Assembly: GCA_045544835.1 (NCBI GenBank)
Contig: JAZPZS010000166.1
Span: 1 to 19,721 of the forward strand
DNA: 19,721 bases
Source of the DNA: UBA1189 sp045544835
GTDB lineage: Bacteria; Bacteroidota; Bacteroidia; Bacteroidales; Bacteroidaceae
Reading direction: 5' to 3'
Shown one piece after another: positions 15,763 to 19,721 of this stretch. How positions within the stretch are numbered: the stretch's first letter is position 1; every line of letters starts with the position of its first letter. The notes beneath the pieces are model-generated. The model did not search any database. It was given only the letters and a program-made list of their open reading frames with translations, and was not told the origin of the DNA. Made by a program: the position numbers and the translations under genes.

Positions 15763-16767
15763 ATGTGTAAAGTCTCGATTGTTATTCCAGTATATAATGC
15801 TTCTGCTTATATTGAGGATTGCCTTGCTTCGCTCACAGCTCAGACTATGGACAACATTGAGATACTGCTTGTCGATGATCATGGGCGCGATGATAGTATG
15901 GAGTGTGCACGAAGGTTTGTTGAGGCTCATCCGAGCGGCAAGACCTTCCGCTTCCTTGCCACACCGCATAATATGGGGCCTGGCCCGGCACGCAATGTGG
16001 GTATTGAGGCAGCTCAGGGTGAGTACGTGGCTTTCATTGATAGTGATGATGTGGTGGAGCCCGACTTTTGCGAGCAGCTGTATCAGGCAGCCAAGCAGTA
16101 TGATGCCGACCTTGCCTATTGCCAGGCACAGTTGGTAAAGGGAGCTGAGACTCAACCGATGAATAATTCCGTGATTGAAAGTGGTGCGTTTAGTGGAGAG
16201 AAACGCTCTTTCTTTCTCATCCACTACACCACGCTCTTCGTCTCCTTCCTCTATCGCCGCTCGCTGCTCAATGAATACGGTATTCGCTTTCCTGCTACGC
16301 GCAGTGCTGAGGATAGCTATTTCCTTACCTGTTCGCTGTTGGCTGCGAAGCGTATTGCTTGTGTCGATAAGCCACTGTACCACTATCTTGTACACAGTGA
16401 GTCACTCTCCGAGTCGCTCAACCCTAAACGATACCTCGACAAGGTGAAATCTTTCGACCTGCTCGTGCAGTTTGCCCGCGAGAAAGGGCTTTACGAGACT
16501 AATCAGGCGGAACTCGACTATATTTACTTGAAGAAGGGTTATTTGCTCAGTGTGCTCACCTATATATATAATGAGAAGTGGCCACAGCAACTCACTATAC
16601 GCAAGATGTATGGTCATTTGCTGAGCTATGTGCCCGATTATAAGCACAATATCTATTACCGGGCAGATTGTCGGCTGCGTCTGCTACATGTGCTTGTCAA
16701 GCACTGTACGCGATGGGCTTTCAAGGTGTTGCCCTATTATATCCGTAAATCGGGAATGAAATTATAA
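15763..16767 (+). CDS. Glycosyltransferase family 2
   Basis: A 334-residue GT2 enzyme. It opens MCKVSIVIPVYNASAYIEDC, followed by LVDDHGRDDS (36-45), GPGPARNVG (72-80) and DSDD (93-96). An AEDSYF motif near residue 185 is the probable catalytic base region. It starts 17 bases after the previous gene and is the last plus-strand gene of the glycan run; its TAA stop lies inside the 5' arm of the following terminator. It differs clearly from the other two GT2 proteins outside the motifs, so the three are not recent duplicates. Confidence 0.9.
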   Translation: MCKVSIVIPVYNASAYIEDCLASLTAQTMDNIEILLVDDHGRDDSMECARRFVEAHPSGKTFRFLATPHNMGPGPARNVGIEAAQGEYVAFIDSDDVVEPDFCEQLYQAAKQYDADLAYCQAQLVKGAETQPMNNSVIESGAFSGEKRSFFLIHYTTLFVSFLYRRSLLNEYGIRFPATRSAEDSYFLTCSLLAAKRIACVDKPLYHYLVHSESLSESLNPKRYLDKVKSFDLLVQFAREKGLYETNQAELDYIYLKKGYLLSVLTYIYNEKWPQQLTIRKMYGHLLSYVPDYKHNIYYRADCRLRLLHVLVKHCTRWAFKVLPYYIRKSGMKL

Positions 16768-16807
16768 GAATAGAGTCCACTCGATTGCTTGAGCGGACTC
16801 TATTCTT
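16766..16807. terminator. Bidirectional terminator between converging units
   Basis: A perfect 13-bp stem, AAGAATAGAGTCC (16766-16778) with GGACTCTATTCTT (16795-16807), extends inward by CTC/GAG past an A/C mismatch. The plus side ends TATTCTTTCT and the minus side ends TTATAATTTC, so each strand has a moderately T-rich tail. It separates the last GT2 gene from the converging YfhO-family gene. Confidence 0.85.
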
Positions 16808-16826
16808 TCTGTTACCTGTGTGTCGG

Positions 16827-19283
16827 TTATTGGTGTCGGTTCCGTATGGCGCGGAACAGGGCAAATCCTATAACCAACAATAGGGTAGTATACATAATGA
16901 TGATGCATACCATGGCTATAGTGTCGCCTTTCTTTACACTGTCGGGTGAAAATTCCATGTGTATGCAGTGCCTACCGGCAGGAACGTTGATGGCACGGAG
17001 CATGTAGTTCACACGATAGATGTCGGCAGGTACTCCGTCGATGGTGGCTTTCCATCCGTATGGATAGTAAATCTCTGAGAATACGAGTGTGCCGGGCTTG
17101 CTGGCAGTGTACTCATAGTCGAGATAGCGTGGAGTGTACTTGGTGAGGTGTACGGTGGCCGTAGAGTCATGCCCAGGTGTGAAGTTCTCCACATAGGGGG
17201 CAAACTCCTTGTCCAGCACGGCGGTAGTGTGCAGGTTGATGTGGTTGAGGGCATCGCTTTCCTCATTGGGGGTGTCTACTACCTGCAGGGTATCTACGAA
17301 CCATGCATTGCCCATGGCATAGGGGTTGCGTTGTACGATGGGCTGCCCTCCCTTTTGGTCAGGTACGATGAAGTACTTGGCGTTGAGCATGCCGATGACA
17401 TTCATGTTCATCTTCGAGATATGTTGGTCTATCAGGTCTTGATAGCGGCGCAGTTTGGCGGCATGGTAGCCACCGATGGACTTCAGGTAGTATGAGGTGC
17501 GGGCATCATTGAATGTGTTGACAGCCAGATTGAACACACGGAAGTGCGGATCTTGATCCTGCAATATTTGTTTCTCGTAGGGCTGCATTTGGAATATCGC
17601 TCTATTGTTTTTCTTGGTAACGAAGACACTGTCGTTGAAGTAGCGCTTATTGATAGGCCATAGGTCTGCAACCACCAATACACCAAGAATGGCTACCATA
17701 TATCCCCACTTGAGCCATCCCTTCACGAATATCCAAAGCGTAGCAGCTGCCAAGGCTATGAAGAGGAACGAACGCCAAGCGTCGCCCTTCATCAGTGCCT
17801 CACGCTCAGCGAGGATGCCTTGATAGGCAAAGTCGGGGAGTTGCGAAGCAAGATTAGCATCGATAGGAGCCGTGAAATCAAACAGCATACCGCCAAAGAG
17901 TGCGATGAAAAGGCAGATCCCGGCAGTGACACCCGTAGCGATGTAGATGCTGCGCATAGCTCTCTCGCTTGAGAGGGTGCCATCCATCAGTTCCTTGATG
18001 GCTAAGAATCCAAGCAGTGGCATGGCCACCTCGGCAACGATGAGGATGGAGGACACGGCGCGGAACTTGTTGTACATGGGGAAGTACTTGAAGAAGAATT
18101 CCGTGAGTGGCATGAAGTTGTGTCCCCAGGCCAAGGCTACAGAGAAGAGGGTGGCGGCCAGTATGGCCCACTTGTAGGGACCTTTCACGATGATTAGTCC
18201 CAACACAAAGAGGAAGCACACAATGGCGCCCATATAGACGTTACCGGCCGTGAAGGGTTGGTCGCCCCAGTAGAGTGGTATATTGGCACAGAACTGTGCA
18301 GCGGAGTTGCGCGGTACACCATGCTTTACCAATGACTTGTACAGCTCCGAGTCGGTGCCCACATCGTAGGTCGATGCTCCTCCCTTCACCCCAGGAATGA
18401 GGAACGACAGCGACTCATCAATGCCATAGCTCCATTGGGTGGCATAGTCAAGGTCAAGACCCTTGGTCTTGTTGGTCGCATCGTTGGCTTTCGCCAAATC
18501 CGAATGCCCGCCACGCATGGTCTGTTCTGCATATTCCATATTGACAAACGTGTTGGCCGAACCTGTCCCCAGTCCTATGGATAACGAGCCGAAGAAAAGT
18601 AATGAACTCACTGCTAAATCCTTGAAGCGCTTTTCCTTTATGTGTATATACAACTCGGCAATGTAGAATAGGCCAATCATCATAAATAAATAATACGACA
18701 TCTGCGGATGTACTCCATAGCCTATTGCAGTGAACAGCATGGTTAGCACCACACCCCAACCATACTTCTTGCGGAAGATAAGGTATGCACCACCGGCAAC
18801 TACCGATATAAGTGCGATGGATGTAGGCTTCGTATTGTGCCCTGCAGCCAAGATGATAAGGAAATAGGTGGATAGCCCAGTAGCCAACGAACCTACTATG
18901 CTTAGCCATTTGTTGATGTTGAATGCCCGCATCAGGATAAAGAAGCATACGAAGTAGATGCCAAGAGCCCAAGGTGCACTCCCCTGTCCTTTATAAATAA
19001 TCTGGCGCAAGGGTTTCAACCAATCGCTTGATTCGTAGTGACCGCCACCAATCTGATAGGTAGGCATTCCACTAAACATCGATCCTGTCCAAAACGAATG
19101 GTCGCCAGTTTCTTCTGTATATTGGCGTACCTCCTGTGACGATCCTAACCAGTTGATGTTATCACCAGCATGTATCACCTTGCCCTCCAATGCTGGCGAG
19201 CAATAGATACAGGCTATAGCCACAAAAATCACCAATGCTACGGCGTAGGCTCCATATTTCTGTAGAAGATTTTCTTTTTTCAT
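16827..19283 (-). CDS. YfhO family multi-pass membrane protein
   Basis: An 818-residue integral membrane protein of the YfhO type, a GT-C-like fold. About a dozen hydrophobic helices fill residues 10 to about 560, beginning with YAVALVIFVAIACIY. A soluble, probably extracytoplasmic domain follows, rich in beta-type sequence, and a final helix lies near the C-terminus (AMVCIIIMYTTLLLVIGFAL). HAGDNINWLG after the first helix is a conserved feature of this group. In Bacillus subtilis YfhO takes part in glycosylating lipoteichoic acid with a lipid-linked sugar; the role in Bacteroidetes is not established, but lipid-linked sugar transfer at the outer face is plausible. The start MKKENLLQK at 19283 is preferred: the upstream TTG at 19346 lies in front of the promoter's -7 box. 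Confidence 0.82.
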   Translation of the reverse strand: MKKENLLQKYGAYAVALVIFVAIACIYCSPALEGKVIHAGDNINWLGSSQEVRQYTEETGDHSFWTGSMFSGMPTYQIGGGHYESSDWLKPLRQIIYKGQGSAPWALGIYFVCFFILMRAFNINKWLSIVGSLATGLSTYFLIILAAGHNTKPTSIALISVVAGGAYLIFRKKYGWGVVLTMLFTAIGYGVHPQMSYYLFMMIGLFYIAELYIHIKEKRFKDLAVSSLLFFGSLSIGLGTGSANTFVNMEYAEQTMRGGHSDLAKANDATNKTKGLDLDYATQWSYGIDESLSFLIPGVKGGASTYDVGTDSELYKSLVKHGVPRNSAAQFCANIPLYWGDQPFTAGNVYMGAIVCFLFVLGLIIVKGPYKWAILAATLFSVALAWGHNFMPLTEFFFKYFPMYNKFRAVSSILIVAEVAMPLLGFLAIKELMDGTLSSERAMRSIYIATGVTAGICLFIALFGGMLFDFTAPIDANLASQLPDFAYQGILAEREALMKGDAWRSFLFIALAAATLWIFVKGWLKWGYMVAILGVLVVADLWPINKRYFNDSVFVTKKNNRAIFQMQPYEKQILQDQDPHFRVFNLAVNTFNDARTSYYLKSIGGYHAAKLRRYQDLIDQHISKMNMNVIGMLNAKYFIVPDQKGGQPIVQRNPYAMGNAWFVDTLQVVDTPNEESDALNHINLHTTAVLDKEFAPYVENFTPGHDSTATVHLTKYTPRYLDYEYTASKPGTLVFSEIYYPYGWKATIDGVPADIYRVNYMLRAINVPAGRHCIHMEFSPDSVKKGDTIAMVCIIIMYTTLLLVIGFALFRAIRNRHQ

Positions 19284-19317
19284 GTCGATGTTATTATATA
19301 ATAGGTATAAAACTATA

Positions 19318-19346
19318 CAAAAGTACAGCTTTTCCGCTAATTTCAA
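19318..19346 (-). promoter_or_regulatory. Promoter of the YfhO-family gene
   Basis: On the minus strand TACTTTTG (19325-19318) is an exact TAnnTTTG box. TTG (19346-19344) precedes it by 18 bases as a slightly close -33 element. The start codon lies 34 bases after the box. This shows that the YfhO gene can be transcribed independently of the upstream ybeY gene. Confidence 0.72.
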
Positions 19347-19414
19347 CTAAATCGTGGCCTTTTTCTTCATGTATGTGTCAACGATGTCTGGCAGTTGGCA
19401 GGATATGCTCCCAT

Positions 19415-19721
19415 TTATCGCATAGCTAGCGCACGGTTCTCGGCGGCCTCCATGATTTCACGCTCACCGGGTCCCTTGTCGTTGATGCCGCAGAGGTGGA
19501 GTATGCCGTGGATGATGGTTCGGTGCAGCTCCTCATCGTATTCGGTGGCATACTGCTCGCTATTGCTCCGCACCGTGTCGAGGCTGATGAAGAGGTCGCC
19601 ACTGATGATGTCGCCCTCGGTGTAATCGAAGGTGATGATGTCGGTGTAGTAGTCGTGTTGCAAGAACTCGCGGTTGACCTCGAGGATTCGCTTGTCGTTG
19701 CAGAAGATGTAGCTCACGTCG
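19415..19721 (-). CDS. ybeY: Endoribonuclease/rRNA maturation factor YbeY, N-terminus outside the window
   Basis: The minus-strand frame is open from the window edge (last full codon at 19718-19720) to a TAA at 19415-19417, giving about 101 residues. DVSYIFCND at the edge matches internal YbeY sequence, so roughly 35-45 N-terminal residues are missing. YbeY is a metal-dependent RNase active in 16S rRNA 3'-end maturation and ribosome quality control. Visible are HDYYTDIITFDY, SGDLFIS and the metal motif HGILHLCG. The third histidine of the H-x3-H-x5-H motif is an aspartate here (CGIND), which is unlike Escherichia coli. No terminator is visible after the stop; the YfhO promoter lies about 70 bases further on. 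Confidence 0.92.
   Translation of the reverse strand, partial: DVSYIFCNDKRILEVNREFLQHDYYTDIITFDYTEGDIISGDLFISLDTVRSNSEQYATEYDEELHRTIIHGILHLCGINDKGPGEREIMEAAENRALAMR

Noticed and set aside
13036..16767. Tandem duplication as the source of the three GT2 genes
   Set aside because: They share only the common GT2 motifs; sequences between motifs, lengths and C-termini differ, so no recent duplication is supported.
19284..19346. Longer N-terminus (TTG 19346) of the YfhO-family protein
   Set aside because: The TTG coincides with the -33 element and lies upstream of an exact -7 box, so it should not be in the mRNA; the MKKENLLQK start also fits the family.
1..19721. CRISPR arrays, insertion sequences, rRNA genes or phage genes
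   Set aside because: No regularly spaced repeats, transposase, integrase, rRNA or phage structural gene was recognised on either strand.

Overview
The window reads as a chromosomal segment of a Bacteroidales bacterium (Bacteroides/Prevotella-like). Evidence: TAnnTTTG-type -7 promoter boxes, no consistent Shine-Dalgarno sequences, a two-domain methionyl-tRNA synthetase with a C-terminal tRNA-binding domain, a GxxExxY-family protein, and a surface-glycan gene set typical of this order. No species can be assigned from the sequence alone.

Layout. (1) Positions 1-1984: end of a leucine operon (partial leuD, an AT-rich GxxExxY-family gene, leuB), closed by a strong terminator. (2) 1985-2834: a short transcription unit for a secreted TPR protein, with a promoter overlapping that terminator. 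(3) 2835-3334: tRNA-Pro(CGG) on the minus strand with its own promoter and terminator, then an AT-rich stretch holding an imperfect direct repeat and the metG promoter. (4) 3335-5395: metG. (5) 5420-12963: a tightly packed plus-strand run of five genes: a LicC-like nucleotidyltransferase/aminotransferase fusion, an ornithine cyclodeaminase/mu-crystallin family dehydrogenase, a Wzx-like flippase, an FrhB-like iron-sulfur protein fused to an HxRRGDY glycosyltransferase-like domain, and a polysaccharide pyruvyl transferase family protein. (6) 13036-16767: a second run (GT2, LicD, GT2, GT2), with its own candidate promoter, ending in a bidirectional terminator. (7) 16827-19721, minus strand: a YfhO-family membrane protein and a partial ybeY.

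How the genes fit together. Segments 5 and 6 look like part of a locus that builds, modifies and flips a surface polysaccharide or LPS glycan. The most interesting reading is that the LicC-like domain makes a CDP-activated phosphorylated compound whose amine chemistry is supplied locally, by the fused PLP enzyme and perhaps the cyclodeaminase-family dehydrogenase, and that LicD transfers the phospho-group to the glycan. No choline kinase or choline importer is visible, so the substituent may not be choline. This is a hypothesis; the domain assignments are firmer than the pathway. The window shows no initiating sugar-phosphate transferase, polymerase, ligase or nucleotide-sugar genes, so those functions must be encoded elsewhere.

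By eye, metG and leuB are GC-rich, the GxxExxY gene and the 8.2-13.0 kb glycan genes are clearly more AT-rich, and the GT2/LicD block is intermediate. This fits a mosaic variable locus between conserved neighbours.
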